From Mangrovivirga cuniculi (GTDB lineage: Bacteria > Bacteroidota > Bacteroidia > Cytophagales > Cyclobacteriaceae): DNA of 64,000 nt. Below are positions 12,653 to 21,639 of this stretch, in pieces. The stretch lies in contig NZ_CP028923.1 of assembly GCF_005166025.1 (NCBI RefSeq), positions 3,288,001-3,352,000 on the forward strand, given 5' to 3'. A program made the translations under genes and the position numbers. The first letter of the stretch is position 1. The number at the start of each line of letters is the position of its first letter. The notes below the pieces were generated by a model. It was not told the origin of the DNA, did no database searches, and saw only the letters and a list, made by a program, of their open reading frames with translations.

Positions 12653-13773
12653 TTATAATAATCTTACAATTGTTTGATGTATCCGCTCTTTTTCTTTTTC
12701 GTCTAATGACGAACAACTAGGCAAACATACACCTTTTTCAAACAAATATTCAGAAGTTTTATCGCCATAATACGGAGCTCCCTCGAAAACCGGTTGTAAA
12801 TGCATCGGTTTCCATAAAGGACGTGCCTCGATATTCTCCTTTTCAAGTTCTAATCTCAATTCTTCTCTGTCAAATGGTGTATCTTCTAATAATGCTGTGG
12901 TCAACCAGTAATTACTAAAATAACCTTCCGGTTCTGTAAGAAAATCAAACCCATTCCCTGAAAACATATCCTTATACCATGAATTTACTGCTCTTCGTTG
13001 TTTGATACGCTCATCAAGAACTTCCATCTGACCTCTACCAATTCCTGCACTGATATTACTTAAGCGGTAATTATACCCTATCGTAGAATGCTGATAATGA
13101 GGAGCCTGGTCTCGCGCCTGGGTTGCTAAAAATTTAGATTTTTCTATCTGCTCTTTATCCTTGCTCATTAATGCACCCCCACCACTTGTGGTAATGATCT
13201 TATTGCCGTTAAAGCTAAATACTGCCAGATCTCCAAATGTGCCAGTCTTTTGACCATTTAAAGAAGCTCCAAGTGCCTCAGCAGCATCTTCTATCACCGG
13301 AATTTCATATTCCCTGGCAACCTTCATGATTTCCGGCATGTTTGCGGGCATTCCGTATAAGTGAACCGGAATGATTGCTTTTACTTTTTTACCTTTAGCA
13401 AGCCTGTCTTTTATCGCTTCTTCCAATGCATCAGGATCCATATTCCAGGTTTCCTTTTCCGAATCGATAAAAACCGGGGTGGCTCCCAAATACATTATGG
13501 GATTACAGGTACCTGCAAATGTGAAAGATGAGCAGATCACTTCATCTCCTCTTTCTACTCCTAAAAGAATCAAGGCAAGATGGATTGCTGCTGTACCACT
13601 TGATAATGCTGCTGTATGATATCCTTCTCCATGATAAGATGAAATACTTTCCTCGAAAGCCTGAAGGTTTGGCCCTACTGGAGATATCCAGTTTGTTTCA
13701 AATGCTTCATTTACATACTCTTGTTCTTTGCCCCCATATGAGGGGCAGATAGAAAAATCCTACTTTTCGTCAT
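12653..13773 (-). CDS. DegT/DnrJ/EryC1/StrS-type sugar aminotransferase (PglE-like), frame broken at 13731-13735
   Basis: A PLP-dependent transaminase expected to aminate a 4-keto nucleotide sugar; with the PglF-, PglD- and PglC-like genes it would make a bacillosamine-type sugar. The main frame begins at 13573, but coding continues upstream as MTKSRIFLSAPHMGGKEQEYVNEAF and GPNLQAFEESISSYHGEGYHTAALSSGTAAIHLAL if one G is restored to the run at 13731-13735. The true start is then ATG at 13773, overlapping the 3' end of the preceding gene by 14 nt. The PLP lysine is in FSFNGNKIITTSGGG; other motifs are EDAAEALGA and YNYRLSNISAGIGRGQM. The rebuilt length is about 373 residues, normal for the family. 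Confidence 0.92.
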
Positions 13774-14206
13774 TCTCTTTCTTTTGTTTTATATATAAGG
13801 CCGGAATTAAAAGAATCATTAATACCGGATTTAATATTAAGCGATGTATAAAATTAATCAGTGGTCCATTATAAGTCGGGAAATAAATCTTCAAGATAAC
13901 ATAAGGAATAAAAAACACGATAAAACCTGCTATTTGAACCATTACAGCAAAAATCACAAAGTCTCTTCTGCCAAAAATTCCTGCTATGATCGCAATAGCG
14001 AATATATCATTTAAAACAAAGCGAAGTGCCCTGTTAACCAGAAAATGAGATAGTTTATCCCAGTTTTTTGTTTCAATGCCAATTGACCCCCCTATTAGAT
14101 CTACCCAGCCATATTTTTGAGTAATGTAAACAACTGCCAGACCGGCAATCCCAGTCAATATCCAGATAACCCGCCAGATAAGAGAAATTTTAGTCTCTTT
14201 ACTCAT
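13760..14206 (-). CDS. Exosortase F system-associated membrane protein
   Basis: A 148-residue integral membrane protein with about four segments (LIWRVIWILTGIAGLAVVYI; FVLNDIFAIAIIAGIFG; VMVQIAGFIVFFIPYVIL; RLILNPVLMILLIPALYI) and a charged tail. Size, topology and the motifs RALRFVLNDIFAI and HRLILNPVLMILL match the family that accompanies XrtF in Bacteroidota. It overlaps the XrtF gene by 4 nt upstream and the aminotransferase by 14 nt downstream, so the three are tightly coupled. Its molecular role is unknown; partnership with XrtF is inferred from constant co-occurrence in that system. Confidence 0.85.
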   Translation of the reverse strand: MSKETKISLIWRVIWILTGIAGLAVVYITQKYGWVDLIGGSIGIETKNWDKLSHFLVNRALRFVLNDIFAIAIIAGIFGRRDFVIFAVMVQIAGFIVFFIPYVILKIYFPTYNGPLINFIHRLILNPVLMILLIPALYIKQKKENDEK

Positions 14207-14760
14207 ACACTTTCTTTGCGCTTAGGGGAAGAATGTTGAAATCGTTTTTCTGTCACCCACCACCACCATAATGCAAATACTGACACGTAAATTATTGCTG
14301 TAAAACCGAATTTGTGCATAAAATACATTTGATCAGGATAATGCTGAGATATAAAAAAAAGTAATCCTATTCTTCCTAAATTAAATAAGTGTATTACTAT
14401 CATCCCCAGCGGAATAAACCATATCCATTCTTTTTGCGGTGGTCTGAAAGATAAAACAAAAGAGATAAATACAATAAAAACATTCAATCCATTACAGCCC
14501 TCATAAACTGAGAGAATGGCTCGTTCTCCTTTTTGTATAAAAACATATTGGCCACTATCACTGCTTTCAGTTCCTATTTCTTCACCGGTCTGATTAAAAA
14601 GTGCAATCAATTTACTGGTTTGCATACTAACAAATTCAGTCATAGCATCTGGCTTATTCTCGAAACTCTCTACAAAGTATCCGTAGATAATATTAAATAC
14701 AAAATAGAGTACTAAAAATTTCCCCAGGAACAGTATAACGGGCTTAAACTCTTTTATCAT
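14203..14760 (-). CDS. xrtF: Exosortase family protein XrtF
   Basis: A putative transpeptidase/protease in the inner membrane that removes and processes PEP-CTERM-like sorting tails. The 185-residue size is that of the minimal exosortase/archaeosortase core. The conserved catalytic elements are all present: cysteine in SVYEGCNGLNVFIVFISFVLSF (about C99), arginine in FNLGRIGLLFFISQHYP and histidine in MYFMHKFGFTAIIYV. It is flanked by the PglD-like acetyltransferase (1 nt upstream) and the XrtF-associated gene (4-nt overlap). Its candidate substrate in this window is the 70-residue protein at 7521-7733. Exosortases elsewhere accompany exopolysaccharide loci, as here. Confidence 0.9.
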   Translation of the reverse strand: MIKEFKPVILFLGKFLVLYFVFNIIYGYFVESFENKPDAMTEFVSMQTSKLIALFNQTGEEIGTESSDSGQYVFIQKGERAILSVYEGCNGLNVFIVFISFVLSFRPPQKEWIWFIPLGMIVIHLFNLGRIGLLFFISQHYPDQMYFMHKFGFTAIIYVSVFALWWWWVTEKRFQHSSPKRKESV

Positions 14761-14761
14761 A

Positions 14762-15400
14762 TTAGATTTCTTTTGCAGGAATTCCTATTACGGTTTTTCC
14801 TGAAGCTATGTCTTTGGTAACGACCGCTCCACTGCCAACCTTTACTTCAGCAGCTATCTGGCAACCATTGATCAAATTTGCTCCGCTTCCTATCAGGCAT
14901 TTCTCTTCTATTACAGTAATACCTGCTATATTAACTCCTGGCATGATAGAACAAAAGTGACCAATTTCCACATCATGTCCAATAGTCGTATTTAAATTGA
15001 TCAGTACAAATTCACCGATCAGTACATCGGTAGTAATTCTTACTCCTGAACAAATAATAGATCCTTCCCCTACCTGTACATTTTCATTATCAGAAATATC
15101 GGCTCGTGGATGCACAAGATTAGGAAAATATAAGTGCGGCTGTCCCTTTAACCGATCGAATACTTCAAACTTTACAACCGGGTCACCAATAGCTAAAACA
15201 ATAGCAAGGGAATGGTCTATTTCATTTAATTCATCAATGCTACCCAATACATGTAACCCGGCAACCTCCGTACCCTTTGTTATTCCATCATCATAAAAAC
15301 CAATAACATCCCAGGTTTTACTAACCTGGTTTATATTTTCAATAAGGGAATGAATTTCTTTCCCTAATCCTCCTGCACCGATTATTGCCAGTTTACTCAA
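14762..15400 (-). CDS. Sugar O/N-acyltransferase of the PglD/NeuD family
   Basis: Expected to acetylate a UDP-4-amino sugar using acetyl-CoA. It has an N-terminal Rossmann-like PglD domain ([19 protein letters not shown]) and a C-terminal left-handed beta-helix of hexapeptide repeats. The catalytic-base histidine lies in [21 protein letters not shown], and the helix ends [24 protein letters not shown]. At 212 residues it has the usual family length. Its start overlaps the end of the sugar-transferase gene by 4 nt and its stop is adjacent to the xrtF start, so it is part of one operon with the PglC-like, XrtF and PglE-like genes. A serine/sialic O-acetyltransferase role cannot be excluded from sequence. 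Confidence 0.9.
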   Translation of the reverse strand: MSKLAIIGAGGLGKEIHSLIENINQVSKTWDVIGFYDDGITKGTEVAGLHVLGSIDELNEIDHSLAIVLAIGDPVVKFEVFDRLKGQPHLYFPNLVHPRADISDNENVQVGEGSIICSGVRITTDVLIGEFVLINLNTTIGHDVEIGHFCSIMPGVNIAGITVIEEKCLIGSGANLINGCQIAAEVKVGSGAVVTKDIASGKTVIGIPAKEI

Positions 15401-16005
15401 TTTTCAGATCCTTTAAATTTCTCCATTGTCACTGATGTATTACTATTGATTCCCTCAGCAACAAACACTTTCTTTATTGTTAAAATAAGAATTTTAAGGT
15501 CTAAAGTAAAGGATAAGTTTTCAACGTAGAAAACATCGTATTCAAATTTCTTTTCCCAGCTAATTGCATTCCTTCCATTCACCTGTGCCCATCCTGTTAT
15601 TCCCGGCCTTACCTCATGGCGTCTGGCCTGTTCGTTACTATATAAAGGTAGGTATTCTATTAATAAAGGTCTTGGACCAATCAAAGACATATCTCCTTTT
15701 AAAACATTCACTAATTGGGGTAATTCATCAAGTGAAGTTTTTCGGACAAATTTACCGAGCCCATGGAGACGTTGTTCATCAGGTAATAAGTTTCCTTCCT
15801 GATCTGTGGCGTCATTCATTGTTTTAAACTTGATCAGCTTAAATATTTCTCCATTCTTACCGGGTCTGGGTTGAACAAAAAAGGCTTTGCCATTTTGACT
15901 TAAAGCAAGAAGAATCCAGACGATGAGAAATATCGGTGAGGCAATAATGAGTCCGATCAGACTCAGTGTAAAATCTATTAATCTTTTGAAAAAATCCCTG
16001 TACAT
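15397..16005 (-). CDS. Undecaprenyl-phosphate sugar-1-phosphate transferase (PglC-like initiating transferase)
   Basis: Starts glycan assembly by moving a sugar-1-phosphate from its UDP donor onto undecaprenyl phosphate at the inner membrane. A single N-terminal hydrophobic segment ([24 protein letters not shown]) is followed by the cytoplasmic catalytic domain: [47 protein letters not shown] with the catalytic DE pair, and [18 protein letters not shown]. At 202 residues it is of the short PglC monotopic type, not the long WbaP/WcaJ type. First gene of a minus-strand operon with PglD-like, XrtF, XrtF-associated and PglE-like genes; gene order suggests the substrate is the bacillosamine-type sugar made by these neighbours. 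Confidence 0.93.
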   Translation of the reverse strand: MYRDFFKRLIDFTLSLIGLIIASPIFLIVWILLALSQNGKAFFVQPRPGKNGEIFKLIKFKTMNDATDQEGNLLPDEQRLHGLGKFVRKTSLDELPQLVNVLKGDMSLIGPRPLLIEYLPLYSNEQARRHEVRPGITGWAQVNGRNAISWEKKFEYDVFYVENLSFTLDLKILILTIKKVFVAEGINSNTSVTMEKFKGSEN

Positions 16006-16020
16006 GTTCAGGACAAAAGT

Positions 16021-16110
16021 AATTAATTGGGGGGAAAGTGTACAGTTATTCGTTATTAAGTTATTGGTTATTGGTTACTAGGAAATTAGTTATTAAGGAT
16101 TAGTTACTGG
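16021..16110. repeat. TTATTGGTTA-type AT-rich degenerate repeat
   Basis: Imperfect runs of short units such as GTTATTGGTTA and TTAGTTA upstream of the PglC-like gene. Similar runs occur at 16560-16620, 16855-16916, 19145-19235, 19330-19445, 21645-21690, 49525-49570 and inside the 304-bp tandem units, sometimes as their reverse complement TAACCAATAAC. No protein or known regulatory role is evident. Confidence 0.6.
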
Positions 16111-16516
16111 TTGATTTTTCAATTTTTTACCTTGATAGGATTTTTCTTTATTGATTTGACTATTAAGGAATTTAATATATCCATTTAAGACTTTTAAAAT
16201 TTCCTGGATTTTATTCCTGACTTCTACTAATTGTTCATCACTGATATAATCACAAGATCTTGCTTCAATTAGATGATCCAGACATTCTGCCATAGAACCT
16301 CTCGCATTAAATAAAAACTTGGTAATATCCTTATAGTGATACCCCCCATCCTTCTGCTATATTAGCATTGTAAGATCTAGCAGCTCTGATAAGCTGTGAT
16401 GTTAATAAGTATTTTTCATCTGCTGGAAAGTTTTTCAATATCTCTTGCCTCAGAAAGACCTTAAAACTATATCCTTTTTTCCAACACTCCAGGTCTTCAA
16501 ATCCTTTGTAATTCAC
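16093..16516 (-). pseudogene. Four-helix-bundle protein (23S rRNA intervening-sequence type), frame broken at 16342-16347
   Basis: A small protein of the family first seen in 23S rRNA intervening sequences and common in Bacteroidota polysaccharide regions; function unknown. The first frame (16516-16331) reads MNYKGFEDLECWKKGYSF ... LIRAARSYNANIAEGWG. The second (16293-16093) reads MAECLDHLIEARSCDYISDEQLVEVRNKIQEI. A run of six C on + (16342-16347) is one base too long. With five, the gene continues as AEGWGYHYKDITKFLFNARGSMAECLDHLIEARSC, the family's conserved NIAEG-x-G-x-Y pattern. The rebuilt length is about 140 residues. The break may be an assembly error like others in this window or true decay, since the gene is dispensable. 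It stands alone between AT-rich repeats. Confidence 0.75.
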
Positions 16517-16690
16517 ATTAATTTCCTTTTGGTCGAATTATAGATGATCCAATATAATTATTGTTCTTTCATAAACCAATAACTTAATAACCATTAACTA
16601 ATAACTAATAGCTACTAGCAGTTATTCGACATATTCCGCAGGGCATTTCGAACGAAATTATTTGCGATTTAAAATCGCATTCATTTATTA

Positions 16691-16719
16691 TTCCAGATGC
16701 GCTGCGTTAACATCTGGAA
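16691..16719. repeat. Hairpin with GCGCTGCGTTAAC loop
   Basis: An 8-bp stem TTCCAGAT/ATCTGGAA encloses a 13-nt loop resembling, in sequence and in its AT closing pairs, the loops at 49702-49733 and in the 304-bp tandem units. A third palindrome class in the window. Confidence 0.6.
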
Positions 16720-16733
16720 GAGCAATATTGCAT

Positions 16734-16787
16734 ATTTAAATATCTTGTAGGGGCATAGCATGCTACGCCCCTACAAGATATTTAAAT
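16734..16787. repeat. 54-bp palindrome with GTAGGGGC arms, one mismatch
   Basis: An inverted repeat centred on GCATGC, arms TTTGTAGGGGC-like, flanked by TTTAAAT. Identical in length and core to the perfect palindrome at 49636-49689, but with one A-C mismatch in the arm and a different AT-rich base of the stem. Confidence 0.85.
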
Positions 16788-16937
16788 CGTAATTCTTATC
16801 TTCATTTAGGTATTTTTCAAGTATTACAATACTAATCAGGAATGCTCATCTAATCACAAACAACCAGAAACTAATAACTATTCCCTATTTTCTAATCACT
16901 AATAACTATTTACAAAAACCTTCCTTATCTTAGCATC

Positions 16938-18146
16938 ATGAATAGAAAACCTCGTATTCTAAGAGTTACCACTGTAGCACTATCGCTGAAAACCCTTCTG
17001 AAAGGTCAGATGAAATTCATGGGTGAAAATGGTTTTGAAGTGCTCATGACCAGTGCGCCTGATGACGATATAGATTCCCTGGAAGAGTACGAGAATACCA
17101 GGCATATTTCTATACCTATGACGAGGGAGATCACACCTCTTCAGGACTTAAGGGCTCTTAGAGAAATGGTCTCACTTATCAGGTCTTACAAGCCGGATAT
17201 TATTCATACTCATACCCCGAAAGCTGGATTAATCGGGATGCTGGCAAGCAAAATTTCCGGGGTCCCTGTTAGATTACATACTGTTGCGGGAATGCCTTTA
17301 ATGGAAAAGAAGGGCATTTTAAAGAAGGTTTTAGTAGCTGTTGAAAAGATAACTTATAAAACTGCAACACGGGTATATCCTAATTCAAACACCCTTGCCA
17401 AATATATAATCGACAATAAATTCACTAATAGCAATAAGATCAGTGTGATCGGAAATGGTTCGAGTAATGGAATTGACACCGAACACTTTAGTCCTTCCAC
17501 TGAAATTAACACTGAAGCCAGAATACTTAAATCAAAGCATGAATTGGATGGGAACCTGGTATTGGGATTTGTTGGCAGAATAGTTGGAGATAAAGGTATA
17601 AACGAACTGGTAGCTGCTTTTGAAGCTATCCACCGAGAAAACCCAAGGACTAAACTTTTATTAGTTGGCCCTTTTGAGCCAGAGCTTGATCCACTAAAAA
17701 CAGAAACTGAGAACTTAATTAAAAATCACCCATCTATAATTACTACCGGATTTCAAAAAGATATCCGTCCTTACCTTGAATTGATGGACATATTTGTTTT
17801 TCCTTCTTATCGCGAAGGTTTCCCTAATGTGGTTATGCAGGCAGGTTGCTTTAATCTACCCTGTATAGTCTCTGACATTAATGGTTGTAATGAAATAATC
17901 GAAGATGGGATAAATGGAATTATCGTTCCTCCAAAGAATACAGAACAATTAAAAAAAGCTATTTTCAAACTTATAAATGATCCTGATCTTCGAGATCAAA
18001 TGACTTCTAAAATAAGAGAATCGATTGTTTCAAGATATGATCAAAAAGTAGTTTGGGAAAAGATATTGGATGAATACCATGAAAATTTAAAAAGTATTAA
18101 TCTAACCTACAAAACAGGAAGTAAAAATCAATTTACTGCAACCTGA
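16938..18146 (+). CDS. Glycosyltransferase family 4 (WbpH/PglA-like)
   Basis: A retaining GT-B transferase, 402 residues, acting at the cytoplasmic face of the inner membrane on a lipid-linked glycan. The N-terminal domain has RILRVTTVALSLKTLLKGQ and IIHTHTPKAGLIGMLAS; the C-terminal domain has GFVGRIVGDKGI and the nucleotide-sugar-binding EGFPNVVMQAG with the E-x7-E pair. The pattern resembles transferases that add the second sugar onto diacetylbacillosaminyl-PP-undecaprenol, and it lies beside the PglC/D/E-like genes. That acceptor is inferred, not shown. Single gene on + between minus-strand operons; its 3' end overlaps the convergent deacetylase by 19 bp. Confidence 0.9.
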   Translation: MNRKPRILRVTTVALSLKTLLKGQMKFMGENGFEVLMTSAPDDDIDSLEEYENTRHISIPMTREITPLQDLRALREMVSLIRSYKPDIIHTHTPKAGLIGMLASKISGVPVRLHTVAGMPLMEKKGILKKVLVAVEKITYKTATRVYPNSNTLAKYIIDNKFTNSNKISVIGNGSSNGIDTEHFSPSTEINTEARILKSKHELDGNLVLGFVGRIVGDKGINELVAAFEAIHRENPRTKLLLVGPFEPELDPLKTETENLIKNHPSIITTGFQKDIRPYLELMDIFVFPSYREGFPNVVMQAGCFNLPCIVSDINGCNEIIEDGINGIIVPPKNTEQLKKAIFKLINDPDLRDQMTSKIRESIVSRYDQKVVWEKILDEYHENLKSINLTYKTGSKNQFTAT

Positions 18147-19132
18147 TTCATCTTCTCTATCAGAATTGATGTTTCATTCATATTCAGACTGATCATTCCT
18201 TCTGTTTTCTTCAATTCAAGGAAATGCTCCAGAATTTCTTTTAGATCTCTCATATTTTCTTTGGGATGATGCCCGAAATTATGAGGATGCCACCACAAAT
18301 GGTATACCTCTTTGTTCTTCGCAGCCGTAGTCATTTCCTTTTTGATCTTATCGATCTTCAATCTGTTCAGTTTTTCTTCTTTTGGAGACCAGGCTCTAAG
18401 TAAGCGACTGGCAGGCAGTAAATATGGCTTTTCAGAATTCGCAATAGATTCTAGTTTATAACTGGCCTTTTTACCAATAGGAAAAAACGCATCCAGTCCT
18501 CTTACCAACCGTTTTATTTTCGGTTCTTTATGAGTATTAATATTCCAGAACCAGTCAACCGGATTTGAACGAACGCTGGTTATCCCCTCCTCCCTACAAA
18601 TTTCAAGATACTCTTCATTGAACTGATTACGAGGAAATACCAGGCTTTTTAATTCAATTCCCAAATCAGAGGCTATGGCTTTATGAGCTTCGAGATCAGC
18701 TCTGAATTGTTCTGGCTTTTGGCCAGGTTCATTACAATAATAGTGCGCGAAGGAATGGGTCGCCATTTCCTGGCCGGGGACATTATTAATTAGTTTAACC
18801 AGGCTTTGAGCAAAATGAATAGGATCTTCCATTTCTGATTTCCCCGGTTTATTTTCTTTTATATAGTTATACGCTGAGAGAGCCTGATTTTCATACCCGG
18901 GAAGATTTGAAGGAGCAAACTTTTTAATATCCTTTAACCCATCGGCAAATAACATCCCTACGGTTGCCCAGGTAACATGAGTTTCATGTTGCTCGAACAT
19001 TTTAAGATAGTCAGGAATGATCCTGCGGGTTACCATAAAATACTTTTGAAGCTTATTTAGATCCCATTTTTCGAACCCTCCCCAGATTAATTCAAAGTCG
19101 AGGCTTATTGTGAAGATACCATTATTTACCAT
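18128..19132 (-). CDS. Polysaccharide deacetylase family protein (NodB-like)
   Basis: Predicted to remove acetyl groups from amino sugars of a polysaccharide, or an inactive relative. 334 residues, no signal peptide. The N-terminal SLDFELIWGG holds D-F-E at the first metal motif, where classical enzymes have DD. The second motif is MATHSFAHYYC with H-S-x-x-H. VFPRNQFNEEYLEICREEGI corresponds to motif 3, and HLWWHPHNFGHHP is a late histidine-rich motif. This variant set is seen in Bacteroidota polysaccharide loci. The gene is convergent with, and overlaps by 19 bp, the GT4 gene. Metal binding looks feasible; substrate unknown. Confidence 0.88.
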   Translation of the reverse strand: MVNNGIFTISLDFELIWGGFEKWDLNKLQKYFMVTRRIIPDYLKMFEQHETHVTWATVGMLFADGLKDIKKFAPSNLPGYENQALSAYNYIKENKPGKSEMEDPIHFAQSLVKLINNVPGQEMATHSFAHYYCNEPGQKPEQFRADLEAHKAIASDLGIELKSLVFPRNQFNEEYLEICREEGITSVRSNPVDWFWNINTHKEPKIKRLVRGLDAFFPIGKKASYKLESIANSEKPYLLPASRLLRAWSPKEEKLNRLKIDKIKKEMTTAAKNKEVYHLWWHPHNFGHHPKENMRDLKEILEHFLELKKTEGMISLNMNETSILIEKMNQVAVN

Positions 19133-19440
19133 GATGCAAATATGGAGAAAATGGTGGTTAGTTACTAATGTTGGGGATTGGTTATTGGTTACAAGTTATT
19201 AGTTACCAGTTATTAGTTATTGATTGTGAATCCCCTCATTCAAATAGGAATTACTCTTCTAGATTAGAACCGCTTAACTTCTAAACAAGGATTGACCAGG
19301 ATTAAAAAATAATTAAATGAATTACATTTGACTCAATTAAGGCAATTTAATAACAATTCTCTAATAACGAGTAACCAATTTCCTAATAACTATTCTCCAA
19401 TAACCATTCTCCAATAACTAATAACTTAATTTCCTAATAA
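19133..19440. repeat. 308-bp AT-rich intergenic region of TTATTGGTTA-type repeats
   Basis: Both ends of this gap are made of short units, TTATTGGTTATTAGTTA on the left and the complementary CTAATAACCAATAAC type on the right, so the region could fold back on itself. No gene, promoter or terminator is evident. Confidence 0.55.
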
Positions 19441-20652
19441 CTAATTCATCATCGACTCCATCCGTGCCCTCATCCTTGCTTTACGCTGTTTCTCTTTCCA
19501 CGCAGCATAAGCAGCTTTCATTTTCTTATCATCGAGCATTTTTACTATAACGAATAAGAACAAAAGCATTACCTGGCTTTTTTGTCGGATGGCAATACCC
19601 AGATTACCAGATATTTGGGCAAGTGCGATGGAAACTGTTATGAAGCTGAGAAAGGCGGTTTTAACTGTAAAGTCCCCGGTAAATAGATATTTAAGACCTC
19701 CTTTAGCAAAAAACATAATAGTCACAGCAAGAAGGAATACATTTTCAAAAGACACAATGAGCCCAAGCATTCCCGGAGCATCAAAGAAGAGTGGTCTGTA
19801 TAAAAATGTAAAAACCTGTAATGGAAGAGAATAACTCGAAATATCAATTCCAGAGGTGGCCTTTGCTAATTCCGCGGCTCTATGATCTAAGTTCAATCCC
19901 GAGGCAATTTCTTCGCCTTGTTCTATACCAACCATCGCAAGTACATCCTGGTAAATAAAAGCAAATGCCCCAGCTGCAATAATAATTACCCCTATTTTCA
20001 TTCCTGTAGTCACCCCTTTATTACTAAATGTAAATCCAATTATTGCCGATATTAACATGACAAACATAATATGAGGACGAATATGATATATTAACAACCC
20101 TGCCAATAGCAATATTTTCCATCGTCCTTTTATATTATTCAGACCATAAAAGAAAAGCCCGATACCAAAAAAATTATTGAACCTTTTCCAAATGATCCGG
20201 ACCAGAAATGCAGGTTAGGTAATAGGAAAAATAAAGTAACCAGATCAAACCCAAAAAAGAATGGTTAAACTTTATTCTTTCTTTAAAAAAAGGTAAAAAT
20301 AAATAAAGCCAAGCATCCCAAAAAAGGAGAAAAGAGCCATCATGGCTTCATAGCTAAAACCAAACCATTTCACAAAAGGATACCCGATCCATTCGATAAA
20401 TGTAGTACTGGTTCCGTAAAAATCCATCCATTCAGGCCCTCTAAAATTATACAATATTTTTTTGTAATAATATTGCGAATCTGATGGATTAAATACTGCA
20501 TACAAATAATATGCAAAAGATAGAAATAGATGATAAGGAATTAAGTTCTTTAAAAAATTAAGATCAATTTTAGGATTATTGCTTTGATAATTATTAATAA
20601 TACTCAAGCTAATCCCCCAGGTTATTGCTATGATCAGTAATCCGTATATCAT
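19441..20652 (-). CDS. Wzy/EpsG-like polysaccharide polymerase, frame broken at three A/T runs
   Basis: A multi-spanning inner-membrane protein expected to polymerise exopolysaccharide repeat units. The first frame (20652-20272) begins MIYGLLIIAITWGISLSII; the last (20112-19441) has several membrane helices and ends in a basic KEKQRKARMRARMESMMN. In between, three runs each appear one base short: 20285-20291, 20253-20258 and 20167-20173. Correcting all three restores the original frame and reads KERIKFNHSF, then LPNLHFWSGSFGKGSIIFFGIGLFFYGLNNIKGRWKILLLAG, a motif I associate with this Bacteroidota family. The rebuilt length is about 404 residues. It lies immediately downstream of the GNAT gene. 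Polymerase function is inferred from topology and locus. Confidence 0.75.
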
Positions 20653-21639
20653 TTAAAAAAGTTCAAGATCTCCAAGTGACGGACTCCATTGATTAAAATC
20701 CAGCCATTCCTTTTCATTCACCTCCTGAATATGTCTCCAGGTCACTATGGGGCCAATTGATGGATTCATCGTCGCACTAATTAGTTTTTTACCAGGATAG
20801 TGTTCTACGCTGCCAAAAGTTATCGCTACTGCTTTAATATTTTTTGCTTCTGATTTTATTGCCTTATTGATATCAGACTTGTTGACACCTTTTGCTGCAA
20901 AGATATCACAAATCCTTAACTCTTTACCCCATCTGTTTTCTTTAACTCGATAATTGATATATAACCCACTATCAGTAATCGAAAAATATTTTGCAACCGG
21001 AACCTTTGCGTATCTCCACTTAATATATTCATTTGAATAAACAGTTCTCCATATTCCTGGCAGGTATCCTGTTAAACCAATATATTTTTCAGGATTTGAA
21101 TGATCGATCACATCAATCAATTCATTATTTTCTTTACCCAGTAATTCATATCCGGATCCGGATGCTTTTTTATTCTTTATATAATTGAAGGCCATTTTAA
21201 AAGGGGAAAGAATTTTGATCCCAATAGGAAGCTTTCCTGCTTTTACCCATCCCATTTTAATATAACCAGGCATGCTTTTTTCATTGGGAGTATTAAATAC
21301 CATATTGATCCCCATTTCTTTGCAATGATCTAATGCAGCAAGGGTTAGTTTTTTAAAGATACCTTTACCCTGGTGATCAGGATGAGTAGCTGTATCTACT
21401 GCTCTTATCGCTTCAACAGTTTCTATTCCATTCGTCCATCTCCATCTCATAAAGGCCCTCACACCCACTAATTCTTGACCTTCAAAGGCTAATAATACCG
21501 GTGATTCACCAAAAGGATTATCTACATGCTTCCATTGCCAGTATTTTTCAGATTTTGGCATTAGGCCCTCACCGAGGGATAGTTTGAGTAACTTGATAAT
21601 TGCTGGGATATCTGAATGGGTACCGGGGCGAATTGTCAT
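20653..21639 (-). CDS. GNAT family N-acetyltransferase
   Basis: An acyl-CoA-dependent N-acyltransferase, 328 residues, longer than a single GNAT domain. The N-terminal half has the acetyl-CoA loop AIRAVDTATHPDHQGKGIFKKLTLAALDHCKEMG, followed by VFNTPNEKSMPGYIKMGWVKAG. The C-terminal half (GIWRTVYSNEYIKWRYAKVPVAKYFSI) looks like a degenerate second GNAT-like fold, as in other Bacteroidota polysaccharide-locus members. Directly upstream of the Wzy-like gene with no gap, so probably co-translated. The acceptor is unknown; a sugar amine of the local glycan is plausible. Confidence 0.85.
   Translation of the reverse strand: MTIRPGTHSDIPAIIKLLKLSLGEGLMPKSEKYWQWKHVDNPFGESPVLLAFEGQELVGVRAFMRWRWTNGIETVEAIRAVDTATHPDHQGKGIFKKLTLAALDHCKEMGINMVFNTPNEKSMPGYIKMGWVKAGKLPIGIKILSPFKMAFNYIKNKKASGSGYELLGKENNELIDVIDHSNPEKYIGLTGYLPGIWRTVYSNEYIKWRYAKVPVAKYFSITDSGLYINYRVKENRWGKELRICDIFAAKGVNKSDINKAIKSEAKNIKAVAITFGSVEHYPGKKLISATMNPSIGPIVTWRHIQEVNEKEWLDFNQWSPSLGDLELF

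Larger units (their letters stand above)
16517..16937. other. 421-bp intergenic region with palindromes and AT repeats
   Basis: No gene is supported. It holds AT-rich TTAACTAATAAC repeats, a TTCCAGAT/ATCTGGAA hairpin with a 13-nt GCGCTGCGTTAAC loop (16691-16719), and the 54-bp GTAGGGGC palindrome (16734-16787). The GT4 gene begins at the right edge, preceded by TATCTTAG, a weak -7-like box. Confidence 0.6.

Noticed and set aside
13371-13752. Small + strand frames opposite the PglE-like aminotransferase
   Set aside because: Antisense shadows of a gene with all family motifs.
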